Shown piece by piece: positions 51,624 to 61,126 of a stretch of DNA of 64,000 nt. This stretch comes from Paenacidovorax monticola (GTDB lineage: Bacteria > Pseudomonadota > Gammaproteobacteria > Burkholderiales > Burkholderiaceae_C): assembly GCF_014489595.1 (NCBI RefSeq), contig NZ_CP060790.1:4216001-4280000 (forward strand). Direction: 5' to 3'. Within the stretch, counting starts at the first letter, position 1; every line of letters begins with the position of its first letter. Both the position numbers and the translations under genes were made by a program. Under the pieces are notes generated by a model, which saw nothing but the letters and a program-made list of their open reading frames with translations, did no database searches and was not told the DNA's origin.

Positions 51624-53036
51624 TTACAGCGGCGTGGTGCCGGACAGCATCGCATCGTGCGCCGCGCTGGCCCGCTGGCTGGCGGTGCAGCGGAAGTAGA
51701 CGTAGGCCAGCGCCATCAGCACCAGGAACACCAGCGTCAGCATGCCGTTGAACCACACCATGGCGCCCAGGCAGACCAGCCCCAGGCCCAGCGCGATGGC
51801 GGGGAACAGCGGGTAGAACGGCGCGCGGTAGGGGCGCTCCAGGCCGGGCTCGCTGCGGCGCAGCTTGAACAGCGCGGCCATCGAGATCAGGTACATCACG
51901 ATCGCGCCCAGCACCGCCATGGTCACGATGTTGGCGGTCAGCGTCTGGCCGCCGAACTGTATCCATTCGTCGCTGAAGATGGCGGCCACGCCCACCACGC
52001 CACCGGCCAGCAGCGCACGGTGGGGCGTGCCGAAGCGGGTGCTCAGCGCCGCGAAATAGCCGGGCAGGTAGCCTGCGCGCGCCAGCGCGAAGATCTGCCG
52101 CGAATAGCCCATGATGATCCCGTGGAAGGAGGCGATCAGGCCGAACAGGCCGATCCACACCAGCATGTGCAGCCAGCCACTGGACTCGCCGACCACGGCC
52201 TTCATGGCCTGGGGCAGCGGGTCGTTGATGTTGGCGATCTGGCGCCAGTCGCCCACGCCGCCGGCGAACACCATGACGCCGAAGGCCAGCACCACCAGCG
52301 TGATGATGCCCGTGGTGTAGGCCACGGGAATGGTGCGGTGCGGATCGCGCGCCTCCTCGGCGGCCATGGCCGCGCCCTCGATGGCCAGGAAGAACCAGAT
52401 CGCGAAGGGAATGGAGGCGAAGATGCCTGCGACGGCCGCGCCATTGAAGGTGCTGGTGCCTGCCCAGCCGTTGGCGACGAAGTTGGCCAGCGACCAGCCA
52501 GGCGCCACCACGCCCATGAACATCAGCAACTCGAAGATGGCCAGCAGCGTGACGAACAGCTCGAAGGTGGCCGCGATGCTCACGCCCAGCCAGTTGAGTG
52601 CAATGAAGACCACGTAGGCGCCCAGGGCCAGCAGCTTGGGATTGATGCCGGGAAACTGCACGTTGAGATAGGCGCCGATCGCCAGCGCGATGGCTGGCGG
52701 CGCGAAGACGAATTCCACCAGCGTGGCGAAGCCTGCGATGAAGCCGCCCGTGGGGCCGAAGGCGCGTCGTGCATAGGCAAAGGGCCCGCCCGCATGCGGA
52801 ATGGCGGTGGACAGCTCGGTGAAGCTGAAGATGAAGGTGGTGTACATCGCGGCGACCAGCACCGTGGCCACCAGGAAGCCCAGCGTGCCGGCGGTGTTCC
52901 AGCCGTAGCTCCAGCCGAAGTACTCGCCGGAGATGACCAGGCCGACGGCGATGCCCCAGAGCTGCACCGGACCGAGGACTTTGTGGAGATGGCCCGAAAC
53001 CGGGCCGCTGGTGGTGGGGGTGGATGAAGTGCTCAT
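51624..53036 (-). CDS. eat: Ethanolamine permease (APC family)
   Basis: 470 residues with about 12 membrane helices. LGPVQLWGIAVGLVISGEYFGWSYGWNTAGTLGF at the start and FGLIASFHGIIMGYSRQIFALARAGYLP match the ethanolamine permease group of APC carriers. It precedes eutB-eutC on the same strand, so uptake and breakdown are likely co-expressed. Confidence 0.92.
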   Translation of the reverse strand: MSTSSTPTTSGPVSGHLHKVLGPVQLWGIAVGLVISGEYFGWSYGWNTAGTLGFLVATVLVAAMYTTFIFSFTELSTAIPHAGGPFAYARRAFGPTGGFIAGFATLVEFVFAPPAIALAIGAYLNVQFPGINPKLLALGAYVVFIALNWLGVSIAATFELFVTLLAIFELLMFMGVVAPGWSLANFVANGWAGTSTFNGAAVAGIFASIPFAIWFFLAIEGAAMAAEEARDPHRTIPVAYTTGIITLVVLAFGVMVFAGGVGDWRQIANINDPLPQAMKAVVGESSGWLHMLVWIGLFGLIASFHGIIMGYSRQIFALARAGYLPGYFAALSTRFGTPHRALLAGGVVGVAAIFSDEWIQFGGQTLTANIVTMAVLGAIVMYLISMAALFKLRRSEPGLERPYRAPFYPLFPAIALGLGLVCLGAMVWFNGMLTLVFLVLMALAYVYFRCTASQRASAAHDAMLSGTTPL

Positions 53037-53224
53037 GGTGGAAAGGCGGGCACCGCTGGAGTGTTGGGACGATTCGATTGCAGCAGGCCGGCCTGTTCCG
53101 CCCTATCCGGATTCGGAAAAATTGCGGCTCAGGGAAAACCGGTATTCCAACATTGGGTGGCGTGGTTTTTGCTTGAGGCTTCGCGGCCCGCCCCTGTGTT
53201 GCTCGGGCCGCCAGAGAGCTCCGA
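53037..53224. promoter_or_regulatory. eat-eutBC / AraC divergent control region
   Basis: 188 bases. A 16-bp near-perfect palindrome, GGAAAACCGGTATTCC, lies at 53133-53148, one mismatched pair from perfect. A looser TTCCG...CGGAA pair lies at about 53097-53119. These are candidate operators for the AraC-type regulator. The intervening sequence is A/T-richer, fitting promoter function. Confidence 0.45.
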
Positions 53225-54244
53225 ATGAAGACTGCCCTGCCTTCTGTCGACATGCCCCACTACCACAAGCGCCACAGTGGCGACGTGGATGAACACGCGA
53301 CCCATATTTCCGCCTGGCGGCAGGAATACGACCAGCTTTCGTGCGGTCATTTCGACGGCATGGTGCGCGAGTTGCTGCTGGATGGCACCAGGCTGCAGGT
53401 GTTCCACGAGTTCACCAGCCAGCAGACCAGCCAGCGTTGCCAGCCATGGGCCGGCTCGGTCTGGTTCGGCATCCCGGACGGCATTGGCGCGGGCGCACTG
53501 CACTTCTCGGGGCGCCTGCAGGGCGAGGAACGCCAGCGGGTGCTGCTGACGGCCCGCGCGCAAGAGGGCTTTCTGCTGTGCACGCCCCGGCGCTTCGGCA
53601 TCTATGGCGTGGTGATCGATGAGCAGTGGTTGGGGGCGCGCTTCGGTGAACTGGGGTTGCGCGGCCCGTTGCCCCAGGCGTCGGGGGTGGCTGCGGCCGA
53701 GTTGCCGCCGCACCGCCATGTGGCGCTGTGCCAGACCCTGGAATCCATGCTGTCGCTGGGCGCGAGCGGCGAGGCCTCCCTGCCGTGGGCGCAGCAGGCC
53801 CTGCGGCTGCTGGGCGAGCAACTGGTGCGCCTGCTGGGTGAATGCGGCGCCGACGTGGCCCCTGCAGCCGGGGTGTCCGGGAGCGTGCAGCGGCGACTGG
53901 CCGTGGTGATGGCGGCGCGCGGCCTGGTAGCCGATCCGTGCAATCACCTGCAGTCGGTGGACGAGCTGTGCCAGCGCCTGCACCTGACGCCGCGCACGCT
54001 GCACAACCATTTCCAGAGCACGGTGGGCGAATCGCCGTCCGAGTTCCTGCGCGCGGTGCGCCTCAATGCGTGTCGGCGCAGGCTGCGCGGCACGGCGGAC
54101 CGTGCCGTCAAGGTGCAGGACGTGGCGGCCCAGTGGGGCTTCTTCCACATGGGGCGCTTTTCGCAGGAGTACAAGGACCTGTTTGGGGAACTGCCTTCGC
54201 AGACGCTGCGCCAGGCCCGTGCCGCGGACCCCTGCTGGAATTGA
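53225..54244 (+). CDS. AraC-family regulator, EutR-like
   Basis: 339 residues. The C-terminal third holds two helix-turn-helix units (VDELCQRLHLTPRTLHNHFQSTVGESPSEFLRAVRLN, then VQDVAAQWGFFHMGRFSQEYKDLFGELPS). The N-terminal part resembles EutR-type effector domains. EutR activates eut genes in response to ethanolamine plus adenosylcobalamin; divergence from eat-eutBC supports the same role here. Confidence 0.85.
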   Translation: MKTALPSVDMPHYHKRHSGDVDEHATHISAWRQEYDQLSCGHFDGMVRELLLDGTRLQVFHEFTSQQTSQRCQPWAGSVWFGIPDGIGAGALHFSGRLQGEERQRVLLTARAQEGFLLCTPRRFGIYGVVIDEQWLGARFGELGLRGPLPQASGVAAAELPPHRHVALCQTLESMLSLGASGEASLPWAQQALRLLGEQLVRLLGECGADVAPAAGVSGSVQRRLAVVMAARGLVADPCNHLQSVDELCQRLHLTPRTLHNHFQSTVGESPSEFLRAVRLNACRRRLRGTADRAVKVQDVAAQWGFFHMGRFSQEYKDLFGELPSQTLRQARAADPCWN

Positions 54245-54429
54245 GGTCGGCCACTGTCACCGTGACTGTTCCAGATTGGAGCAGTGTCACCCGTGGCGGT
54301 GGCGACGAAGGACCTCCTGTCGGGGGGCAAGGGCGCCGGTGCCACGGTCAGAGCCTGGCACTGAACTTGTGCATCTCCGGGTAGCCAGTGCCAAAGAGGC
54401 CGGCTTTCACCAAGCCAGGCGCTCGCGGA
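54245..54429. other. Convergent intergenic region with inverted repeats
   Basis: 185 bases between the AraC regulator and pth. An imperfect hairpin lies at 54262-54290 (GTGAC-TGTTCCA paired with TGGAGCA-GTCAC), and TGGCACTG/CAGTGCCA with a 22-base gap at 54356-54393. Neither has a T tract. They may stop convergent transcripts; no gene is apparent. Confidence 0.4.
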
Positions 54430-55047
54430 TCAGTCTTCCTGCGGGGCGGCCGGCCGCGGCGGCTTGGGGCGGGGGGGCTTGGTGGTGTGGATCAGCAGCG
54501 TGGCCTTGTCCATCTGGCCGGCCAGCATCTCGGGGTAGGCCTTTAGCGAGTGGATGATGCTGTCTTCGATCAGGCGGCGCTGGTCGGGCGCGGGCTTCTT
54601 CAGCACCCAGTTCGCCACCTCGTGCTTGAGCCCGGGATGGCCGATGCCGATGCGCAGCCGCCAGTAGTCGGGGCTGCCCAGCTGGGCGTGGATGTCGCGC
54701 AGGCCGTTGTGCCCGCCGTGGCCACCGCCCTTCTTGAGCTTGACCTGGCCGGGTGGCAGGTCGAGTTCGTCGTGCACTACCAGGATCTCTTCCGGCTTGA
54801 TCTTGAAGAAGCGCGCCAGCGTGCCCACCGATTTGCCCGACAGGTTCATGAAGGTCTGCGGCTCGAGCAGCCACACCGGCTCGCCCTGGTGGCTGGTGCG
54901 GGCCATCAGCGCGTAGTAGCTGCGGTCGGGCTGCAGGTGCACGCCCATGTCGCGGGCCATGGCGTCCAGCCACCAGAAGCCGGCGTTGTGGCGGGTGTCC
55001 TCGTACTCGGGGCCGGGGTTGCCCAGGCCGACAAACAGTTTGATCAT
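54430..55047 (-). CDS. pth: Peptidyl-tRNA hydrolase
   Basis: 205 residues. Motifs [24 protein letters not shown] (catalytic His in RHNAGF) and [15 protein letters not shown] are diagnostic. It recycles peptidyl-tRNA dropped from ribosomes. A Pro/Lys-rich tail extends past the core. Downstream of rplY, as in many proteobacteria. Confidence 0.97.
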   Translation of the reverse strand: MIKLFVGLGNPGPEYEDTRHNAGFWWLDAMARDMGVHLQPDRSYYALMARTSHQGEPVWLLEPQTFMNLSGKSVGTLARFFKIKPEEILVVHDELDLPPGQVKLKKGGGHGGHNGLRDIHAQLGSPDYWRLRIGIGHPGLKHEVANWVLKKPAPDQRRLIEDSIIHSLKAYPEMLAGQMDKATLLIHTTKPPRPKPPRPAAPQED

Positions 55048-55066
55048 GCGTTCGATTATCCAGACG

Positions 55067-55099
55067 CAAAAAGCAAACGGCCCACACGCGGTGGGCCGT
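55067..55099 (-). terminator. Terminator after rplY
   Basis: On the minus strand ACGGCCCAC/GTGGGCCGT with a five-base loop, followed by TTGCTTTTT. pth therefore probably has its own promoter or relies on read-through. Confidence 0.85.
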
Positions 55100-55145
55100 C
55101 GGCACAGGGCGCCATCCCGGAGGATGGCGGCAGCAAAGCTGCTTC

Positions 55146-55784
55146 TTACTTCTTGCCCTTCTTGGCAGGAGCAGCGGCGGGAGCGGCAGCACCTTCGGCC
55201 GGAGCCACGGGCTCGGCTTCAGGGGCGGTCACGGTCACCAGCACGGGGTTGCTCTTGTTCTGGCTGCCACGGATCACGGGAGCAACGCCCTTGGGCAGCT
55301 TGATGTCCTTCAGGTGCAGCGAGGAGCCCTTGACCAGCTTGGACAGGTCCACGTCGATGAACTCGGGCAGGTCCGAAGGCATGCAGGTCACTTCGAGTTC
55401 GTTCACGACGGGGTTGACCATGCACTTGTCGACCTTGACGGCGGGCGACTCTTCAGCGCCGGCAAAGTGCAGCGGCACCTTCATGTGCAGCTTGGTCTTC
55501 TCATCGACGCGCTGGAAGTCCACGTGCAGAACGAGCTGCTTGAAGGGGTGGTACTGCACATCGCGCAGCAGGACCTTGCTGGTCTTGCCGGCCAGTTCCA
55601 TGTCCAGCACGCTGGAGTGGAAGGCTTCCTTCTTCAGGGCGTGCCACAGGGCGTTGTGGTCCACCTCGATCTGTTGGGGTTCGGCGGAACCACCGTAAAC
55701 GATGCCGGGCGTCTTGCCGGCGTTGCGCAGACGGCGGCTCGCACCCGTACCCTGCTTGGCGCGCTCAAAAGCGACGAAATTCAT
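55146..55784 (-). CDS. rplY: Ribosomal protein bL25 (Ctc form)
   Basis: 212 residues: an N-terminal L25 domain ([30 protein letters not shown]) and a C-terminal TL5/Ctc beta domain, then an Ala/Glu/Pro-rich tail ending in KKGKK. It binds 5S rRNA. It lies downstream of prs, behind a terminator. Confidence 0.95.
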   Translation of the reverse strand: MNFVAFERAKQGTGASRRLRNAGKTPGIVYGGSAEPQQIEVDHNALWHALKKEAFHSSVLDMELAGKTSKVLLRDVQYHPFKQLVLHVDFQRVDEKTKLHMKVPLHFAGAEESPAVKVDKCMVNPVVNELEVTCMPSDLPEFIDVDLSKLVKGSSLHLKDIKLPKGVAPVIRGSQNKSNPVLVTVTAPEAEPVAPAEGAAAPAAAPAKKGKK

Positions 55785-55832
55785 GACTAACTCCAGTAAG
55801 AACCGGCCGCGACCAGCCTGGCTCTGTTTGAT

Positions 55833-55866
55833 AAAAAGGGCCGGCCATTCCTGGAATGGCTAGCCC
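55833..55866 (-). terminator. Terminator after prs
   Basis: On the minus strand a long stem, GGGC-x2-GCCATTCC with GGAATGGC-x2-GCCC and a one-base turn, is followed by five T. Confidence 0.85.
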
Positions 55867-55915
55867 ACGCGATGATCCCGCAACCGCACTGCCTGGGCCT
55901 GGGCCCCGGAAGCGC

Positions 55916-56875
55916 TTATTCCGAGAACAAACTCATCACCGACTCGCCCTTGGCGATGCGCTGGATCGTCTCGGCGATCAGCGGCGCCACGGACAGCTGG
56001 CGAATCTTGTGGCATCCCTTGGCGGCGTCGCTCAGGGGAATCGTGTTGGTCACGACCACTTCATCCAGGGCCGTGCCCTGGGCGATGCGGCCGATGGCCG
56101 GACCCGAGAAGATCGGGTGCGTGCAGTAGGCGTAGACCTTCTTGGCGCCGCGCTCCTTGAGCACCTCAGCGGCCTTCACGAGCGTGCCGGCGGTGTCGAT
56201 CATGTCGTCCATGATCACGCAGTTGCGGCCCTCGATCTCGCCGATCACATGCATCACCTCGGACACATTGGCCTTGGGGCGGCGCTTGTCGATGATGGCC
56301 AGATCGCAGCCGAGCTGCTTGGCCAGCGCGCGTGCGCGCACCACGCCACCCACGTCGGGGCTGACCACGATCAGGTCTTCGTAGTTCTTCTGGCGCAGGT
56401 CGCCCAGCAGCACGGGCGAGGCGTAGATGTTGTCGACCGGGATGTCGAAGAAACCCTGGATCTGGTCGGCGTGCAGGTCCATGGTCAGCACGCGGGCGAC
56501 GCCCACGGCCTGGAGCATGTTGGCCACCACCTTGGCCGAGATCGGCACGCGCGTGGAGCGTGGGCGGCGGTCCTGGCGGGCGTAGCCGAAGTAGGGGATC
56601 ACGGCGCTGATGCGTTCGGCGGAGGCGCGCTTGAGCGCGTCCACCATGATCAGCAGTTCCATGAGGTTTTCGTTGGTCGGCGCGCAGGTGGACTGCACGA
56701 CGAACACGTCGCGCGCACGGACGTTCTGCTTGATTTCCACGGTGACTTCACCGTCGGAGAAGCGGCCCACATCGGCGGCACCCAGGGTGGTTCCGAGGTG
56801 CTTGGCGATTTCCGCCGCCATGCCGGGATTGGCATTGCCGGTGAAAACCAGAAAATCGGGGTGGTTGGCTTGCAT
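55916..56875 (-). CDS. prs: Ribose-phosphate pyrophosphokinase
   Basis: 319 residues. [13 protein letters not shown] start ([21 protein letters not shown]), [21 protein letters not shown], and the PRPP loop [20 protein letters not shown]. It makes PRPP for nucleotides, His and Trp. The tRNA-Gln gene lies about 45 bases upstream on the same strand. Confidence 0.97.
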   Translation of the reverse strand: MQANHPDFLVFTGNANPGMAAEIAKHLGTTLGAADVGRFSDGEVTVEIKQNVRARDVFVVQSTCAPTNENLMELLIMVDALKRASAERISAVIPYFGYARQDRRPRSTRVPISAKVVANMLQAVGVARVLTMDLHADQIQGFFDIPVDNIYASPVLLGDLRQKNYEDLIVVSPDVGGVVRARALAKQLGCDLAIIDKRRPKANVSEVMHVIGEIEGRNCVIMDDMIDTAGTLVKAAEVLKERGAKKVYAYCTHPIFSGPAIGRIAQGTALDEVVVTNTIPLSDAAKGCHKIRQLSVAPLIAETIQRIAKGESVMSLFSE

Positions 56876-56920
56876 GAGCGTCTCAGCGGTCTAAAAAATG
56901 CCTGTACGCGGGAAGAGGTT

Positions 56921-56997
56921 TGGCAGGGGAGAAAGGATTCGAACCTTTGCATGCCGGAATCAAAATCCGGTGCCTTAACCAGCTTGGCGACTCCCCT
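56921..56997 (-). tRNA. tRNA-Gln (anticodon TTG)
   Basis: 77 bases on the minus strand. The acceptor stem AGGGGAG pairs with CTCCCCT, CCA is encoded, the anticodon stem CCGGA/TCCGG encloses TTTTGAT with anticodon TTG, and the T arm contains GGTTCGAATCC. It sits between ispE and prs, a conserved betaproteobacterial placement. Confidence 0.96.
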
Positions 56998-57035
56998 ACA
57001 CAGGTCGACTGCCGAGGGCAGCCTACCGACAACTT

Positions 57036-57893
57036 TCAATCTGCAATCCACCCTGCCAGAGGATGGGACTCCAGATTCTCGCATGCTCTGATCTGCCACG
57101 CGCCAGGCGCTCCGCTCAGATCGATCGCATGCGGCATTTGCGCAAACACTGCACTGCCAGATCCAGTCATGCGGGCCTTGAGTCCGTGTGAGGCAAGCCA
57201 GTCTATGGCCTGGGTCACTTCGGGGCACAAGGCCTCTGCGACTGGCTGCAAGTCGTTTTGACCGAAGTCATAGTGTGCTGCAGCAAAGCCTGAGATTGTA
57301 GCACTATCTGAATCGCGTTTCAGAACTGGAGACAAAAAAATTGATTTTGTGTCCAGGCCCGCAGAGGGCTTCACTACAAGGAACCGCGCTGGCGGAAGCC
57401 GGTGCGATTTCTCAAGAGGCCGAATTATGTCACCAATTCCCTCCACCCAGGCGCTTCGGCCGCACAAAAAAAACGGGACGTCGGCACCGAGCGTGAGGCC
57501 GATGGCCTGCAACTGCGCGCGGCCCAGGCGCAGGCCCCAGAGCTGGTTCAGTACGAGCAGGGTGGTGGCGGCGTCGGACGAGCCTCCGCCCATGCCGGCC
57601 TGGGCGGGAATGCGCTTGGTCACGCCGATGTGCGCGCCTTCGCGGCAGCCCGTGGCGGACTGCAGGGCGCGGGCCGCGCGCACGATGAGGTCATCGGGAG
57701 GCAGGGGCGGTCCGTCGCCCAGGTCTTCGCGCGAGACGAGGCCGTCGGTGCGGCGCTCGAAGTGCAGCGTGTCGCACCAGTCCACGAGCATGAACACGGA
57801 CTGCAGCAGGTGGTAGCCATCCGCGCGCCGGCCCGTGATGTGCAGGAACAGGTTGAGCTTGGCCGGCGCGGGTACGTCGTAGAACGCTTGCAT
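57036..57893 (-). CDS. ispE: 4-Diphosphocytidyl-2-C-methyl-D-erythritol kinase
   Basis: 285 residues. GHMP-kinase motifs: VPAPAKLNLFLHITGRRADGYHLLQS at the start, the ATP loop PAQAGMGGGSSDAATTL, and MTGSGSAVFA near the end. It phosphorylates CDP-methylerythritol in the MEP isoprenoid pathway. Nine bases separate it from lolB upstream. Confidence 0.96.
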   Translation of the reverse strand: MQAFYDVPAPAKLNLFLHITGRRADGYHLLQSVFMLVDWCDTLHFERRTDGLVSREDLGDGPPLPPDDLIVRAARALQSATGCREGAHIGVTKRIPAQAGMGGGSSDAATTLLVLNQLWGLRLGRAQLQAIGLTLGADVPFFLCGRSAWVEGIGDIIRPLEKSHRLPPARFLVVKPSAGLDTKSIFLSPVLKRDSDSATISGFAAAHYDFGQNDLQPVAEALCPEVTQAIDWLASHGLKARMTGSGSAVFAQMPHAIDLSGAPGAWQIRACENLESHPLAGWIAD

Positions 57894-57902
57894 GGGGCTT
57901 CG

Positions 57903-58394
57903 TCAGCGGTTCAAGGCGATGCGCAGCGTCGCCTGGGGTTGGGGCTCGAAGCGTTCGGCCGTGATGCGGCCCTCGCCGGCAGCGCTGAGGTCGGCTCGCC
58001 AGCCCGTAGCCGCCGCGGGCCGTCCTTCAAGCCAGTCGAACAGCGCGGCGATGGGCAGGGGATTGCCCGTGAGTTCCCGCACGAGTTCGTCCAGAGAGGC
58101 CGATTCGCGAACCTCGCCGCCTTGTTCCAGCCGCGCCTGGCCTTGGGCCCACTGCAGGCGTGCGAGGGCCGACCCCAAGGGGGTGTACAACGTGAGTTCT
58201 CCGGCTTCCGGGGTGCCCTGCAGTTCGAAAGCCGCACTGAACGACTGCGAGGCCTGTCCTTCGATCTGCAGCGCCAGCCGGCCGCTCCACTCCGTGTGGG
58301 CAGTGGGGGCGCGGGGCGGCTGCGCGCAGCCCGCCAGAGCCAGCAGCAGAAGGAGGGCACACCAGATCCGGGGCCAGCCCGGCAGCGGCCTCAA
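57903..58394 (-). CDS. lolB: Outer-membrane lipoprotein LolB
   Basis: 163 residues from TTG 58394, which overlaps the stop of the TPR gene (TTGA). This start gives a compact signal peptide with the lipobox LAGC (Cys22); the longer open frame upstream is antisense-like. WSGRLALQIEG and a beta-rich body with SLDELVRELTGNPLPIAALFDWLEGRP fit LolB, the receptor that inserts lipoproteins in the outer membrane. Order: TPR protein, lolB, ispE. Confidence 0.88.
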   Translation of the reverse strand: MRPLPGWPRIWCALLLLLALAGCAQPPRAPTAHTEWSGRLALQIEGQASQSFSAAFELQGTPEAGELTLYTPLGSALARLQWAQGQARLEQGGEVRESASLDELVRELTGNPLPIAALFDWLEGRPAAATGWRADLSAAGEGRITAERFEPQPQATLRIALNR

Positions 58395-60175
58395 GGCTGC
58401 ACCCCAAGGCGCTTGAGGGTGTTGAGCAGGATGTCGTTGTCGGCGCTCATGCGCAGGCCTTGCCGCCAGATGGCGAGCGCGGAATCGCGTTGCTGCATGC
58501 TCCACAGCACTTCGCCCAGGTGTGCCGCGATCTCGGGGTCAGGCCGCTTCTCGAAGGCCGACTCCAGCAGGCGCAGCGCCTCGGCGCGGTTGCCCAGGCG
58601 GAACTCCACCCAGCCCAGGCTGTCGGTGATGAACGGATCGCCGGGCGCATGCGCCATGGCTTTCTCGATGAGGCGCTTGGCCTCGGCCAGGTGCACGCCG
58701 CGGTCCGCGAGGGCATAGCCCAGGGCGTTGTAGGCGTGGTGGTAGTCGGGCTGGCGCGCGATGATCTTGCGCAGCAGTTGCTCCATCGCTTCGGGGTTGC
58801 CGGCCTTTTCGGCCAGCATGGCCTGGTCGTAGACCAGATCGTTGTTGTCGGGCTCCATCGCCACCACCTGGGCCTGCAGCGCATAGGCTTCCTTGTACTG
58901 CTGGGCATCGCGCAGCAGTTGCACTTCGGCCGAGAGCTTCATGCGCTCGTCCTCGGGCGTCTTGGCGGGCAGGCTGCGGATCAGCGCGCGTGCATGGGCC
59001 AGGCGGCCCTGGCGTGCCAGCAGCGAGGCGCGGCGCACCTGTGCGCCGAACAGGTCTTCGGCGTTGTCGATGCGGGCCAGCCAGCGCTCGGCCTCGTCGT
59101 ATTTCTGGCGCTTCTCGGCGATCTGGGCGTGCAGCAGATAGGCCTGGGTCAGCCCGCTCTTGCGCGCTTCGCCGCCGCCCTGCTTCTCGACCAGGGCCAT
59201 GAAACGGTCCAGGGAGACTTCGGCGGCATCCAGGCGGTTGTCCTGCGTCTGCAGCGTGGCCTGCACCAGCCAGGCCTCGGGAAGGTCGGGCTTCTCGCGG
59301 GTGAGGGTGTCGAGCTGGGTCGAGGCCTCCGGGTAGCGCTGCTGGCCCAGCAGGGAGCGGGCGTAGGCCATGCGCAGCTCCGGCGCAGGCTGGCCTGCGA
59401 AGTACCTGGTGATGAGGGCCTGGGCCTCGGGCATGCCCTCTTCGGCCAGTTCCAGGGCCAGCATCGCGGCGCCGTCGTTCGCTGCGTCCAGCGCCTGGGC
59501 CTTCTGGGCGGCGGCCAGCGCGCCTTTCTTGTCCCCGGCGGCCAACTGCATGCGTCCCACGGTCACGCGGGCGGTGGGGCCGAGGGCGGGATGGGCCAGC
59601 TCATCGGCCAGGGCCTGTTCCACCACCGAAGCGGCCAGGGCCTTGTCGCTGGCGCGGCCGTACAGGGCAGGGATGGCCTGGAGCGACGCGGCCTTGGCGC
59701 GCGCAGGCGTCTGGGCCAGTTCCTGGCGCAGGAGGTCCGGTGTTTCGCCAATACGGTTCAGGGCCACCAGGATCTGCAGCAGGTAGCGGTTGGCTTCGCG
59801 AGACTGGGGCTGGGCGGACTTCCAGGCGCGGACTGCCACCAGCGCGGATTCTCCCGAGCGCGCCTGCAGTGCGATGTCGGCGGCGCGGCGGTACAGGGCG
59901 CTGCTGTTGCTGCGGCGCGCGGCCTCCAGCATGAGCGCATAGCCCGTGCCCGGATCGCCCGCGCTGTTGGTGAGTTCCCCCAGAAAGACTTCGTAGAAGA
60001 GTTCCGCGTTCAGGGCCTCGCTGGTCTGCGGATCTTCCTCGGCTTCGGCGCTGTCGGTCGCTGGCTCGGGGTTGGGGGACTGGGCCCAAGCGGTGGTGGA
60101 GCCGGCGATCAGGGCCAGGACGCACGCCAGAGTCCGGAAGCGAAGAATATGCACCATCGAACCATAATAATCCAT
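58391..60175 (-). CDS. Exported tetratricopeptide-repeat protein
   Basis: 594 residues. A signal peptide (from MVHILRFR to AWA) precedes an acidic linker and then many TPR units; the last are clear: [27 protein letters not shown] and [27 protein letters not shown]. It is probably a periplasmic or outer-membrane scaffold. ATG 60157 may be the real start, since it directly begins the signal peptide; ATG 60175 adds six residues. It overlaps lolB by four bases and is divergent from mutM. Confidence 0.85.
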   Translation of the reverse strand: MDYYGSMVHILRFRTLACVLALIAGSTTAWAQSPNPEPATDSAEAEEDPQTSEALNAELFYEVFLGELTNSAGDPGTGYALMLEAARRSNSSALYRRAADIALQARSGESALVAVRAWKSAQPQSREANRYLLQILVALNRIGETPDLLRQELAQTPARAKAASLQAIPALYGRASDKALAASVVEQALADELAHPALGPTARVTVGRMQLAAGDKKGALAAAQKAQALDAANDGAAMLALELAEEGMPEAQALITRYFAGQPAPELRMAYARSLLGQQRYPEASTQLDTLTREKPDLPEAWLVQATLQTQDNRLDAAEVSLDRFMALVEKQGGGEARKSGLTQAYLLHAQIAEKRQKYDEAERWLARIDNAEDLFGAQVRRASLLARQGRLAHARALIRSLPAKTPEDERMKLSAEVQLLRDAQQYKEAYALQAQVVAMEPDNNDLVYDQAMLAEKAGNPEAMEQLLRKIIARQPDYHHAYNALGYALADRGVHLAEAKRLIEKAMAHAPGDPFITDSLGWVEFRLGNRAEALRLLESAFEKRPDPEIAAHLGEVLWSMQQRDSALAIWRQGLRMSADNDILLNTLKRLGVQP

Positions 60176-60204
60176 GCATCCTGAATTCCTGCGAACCTTG
60201 CCGC

Positions 60205-61020
60205 ATGCCTGAGTTACCCGAAGTGGAGGTCACGCGCCGCAGCTTTGCCGAGGGCATCGCGGGCGCGACCGTGTTGTCCGCAGCGCTGGGCAAGCCGCTG
60301 CGCTGGCCCCTGGGGTGTGCTCCGTCCCACCTGGCGGGGCAGCGGGTGGTCGCGGTGCGCCGGCGGGGCAAGTACCTGTTGCTCGACCTGAGCGGCGGCC
60401 TGCTGCTGGTGCACCTGGGCATGTCGGGCAGCCTGCGTTTCGCGCACCATCTGCCAGCGCCGGGGGGGCACGACCATTTCGATCTGGTGACCAGCCAGGG
60501 AGTGCTGCGCCTGCACGACCCGCGCCGTTTCGGCGCGGTGGTCTTCACCACGGGGGAGCAGTCCCCGCTCGCGCAGAAGCTGCTGGGCGGACTGGGGATG
60601 GAGCCGCTGTCGGATGGCTTTTCCTTCGATGCGTTCCGGCAGGGCCTGCGGGCCACCCGCGCGCCGATCAAGCAGGTCCTGCTGGCCGGCAAGGTGGTGG
60701 TGGGGGTGGGCAATATCTATGCGTCCGAGGTGCTGTTCCTGGCGGGCATCCGCCCCACGGTGCCTGCCGCCTCCATCGGCGATGCGCGCCTGCGCAGGCT
60801 GCACACCGCGATCCGGGAGGTGCTGGCGCTGGCCGTGGAGCGCGGTGGCACGACGCTCAAGGACTTTTCCAGCGCAGACGGCAATCCCGGGCATTTCCAG
60901 CTGGAGGCCCGGGTCTATGGGCGAGAGGGCGTGCCCTGCCTGGCGTGCGGCACGCCGATCCGCGGCCTCAAGCAGGGCCAGCGCAGCAGCTACTTCTGCC
61001 CGCGTTGCCAGCGGGCCTGA
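60205..61020 (+). CDS. mutM: Formamidopyrimidine-DNA glycosylase
   Basis: 271 residues. The N-terminus is the invariant MPELPEVEV (catalytic Pro after Met removal, Glu), with helix-two-turn-helix [12 protein letters not shown] and a C-terminal zinc finger CLACG...YFCPRCQ. It removes 8-oxoguanine. mutY, acting in the same repair route, starts 2 kb downstream. Confidence 0.97.
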   Translation: MPELPEVEVTRRSFAEGIAGATVLSAALGKPLRWPLGCAPSHLAGQRVVAVRRRGKYLLLDLSGGLLLVHLGMSGSLRFAHHLPAPGGHDHFDLVTSQGVLRLHDPRRFGAVVFTTGEQSPLAQKLLGGLGMEPLSDGFSFDAFRQGLRATRAPIKQVLLAGKVVVGVGNIYASEVLFLAGIRPTVPAASIGDARLRRLHTAIREVLALAVERGGTTLKDFSSADGNPGHFQLEARVYGREGVPCLACGTPIRGLKQGQRSSYFCPRCQRA

Positions 61021-61126
61021 CGGGCTCAGGGTTCCTTGCGCAGTGGGCGCTCGCCCGCCGGGCAGGCGGTGCTATATTTTGTGCAGTTCCAGACAATGGC
61101 CTGGACATTCAATTTCCGGGAGCAAA

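Noticed and set aside
50194..53253. An apparent 1019-residue protein ending in EutB
   Set aside because: The upstream part is an out-of-frame reading of the ethanolamine permease. EutB begins at ATG 51594.
54262..54290. Hairpin after the AraC gene as a firm terminator
   Set aside because: The stem has a mismatch and no T tract follows on either strand, so it is only noted as an inverted repeat.
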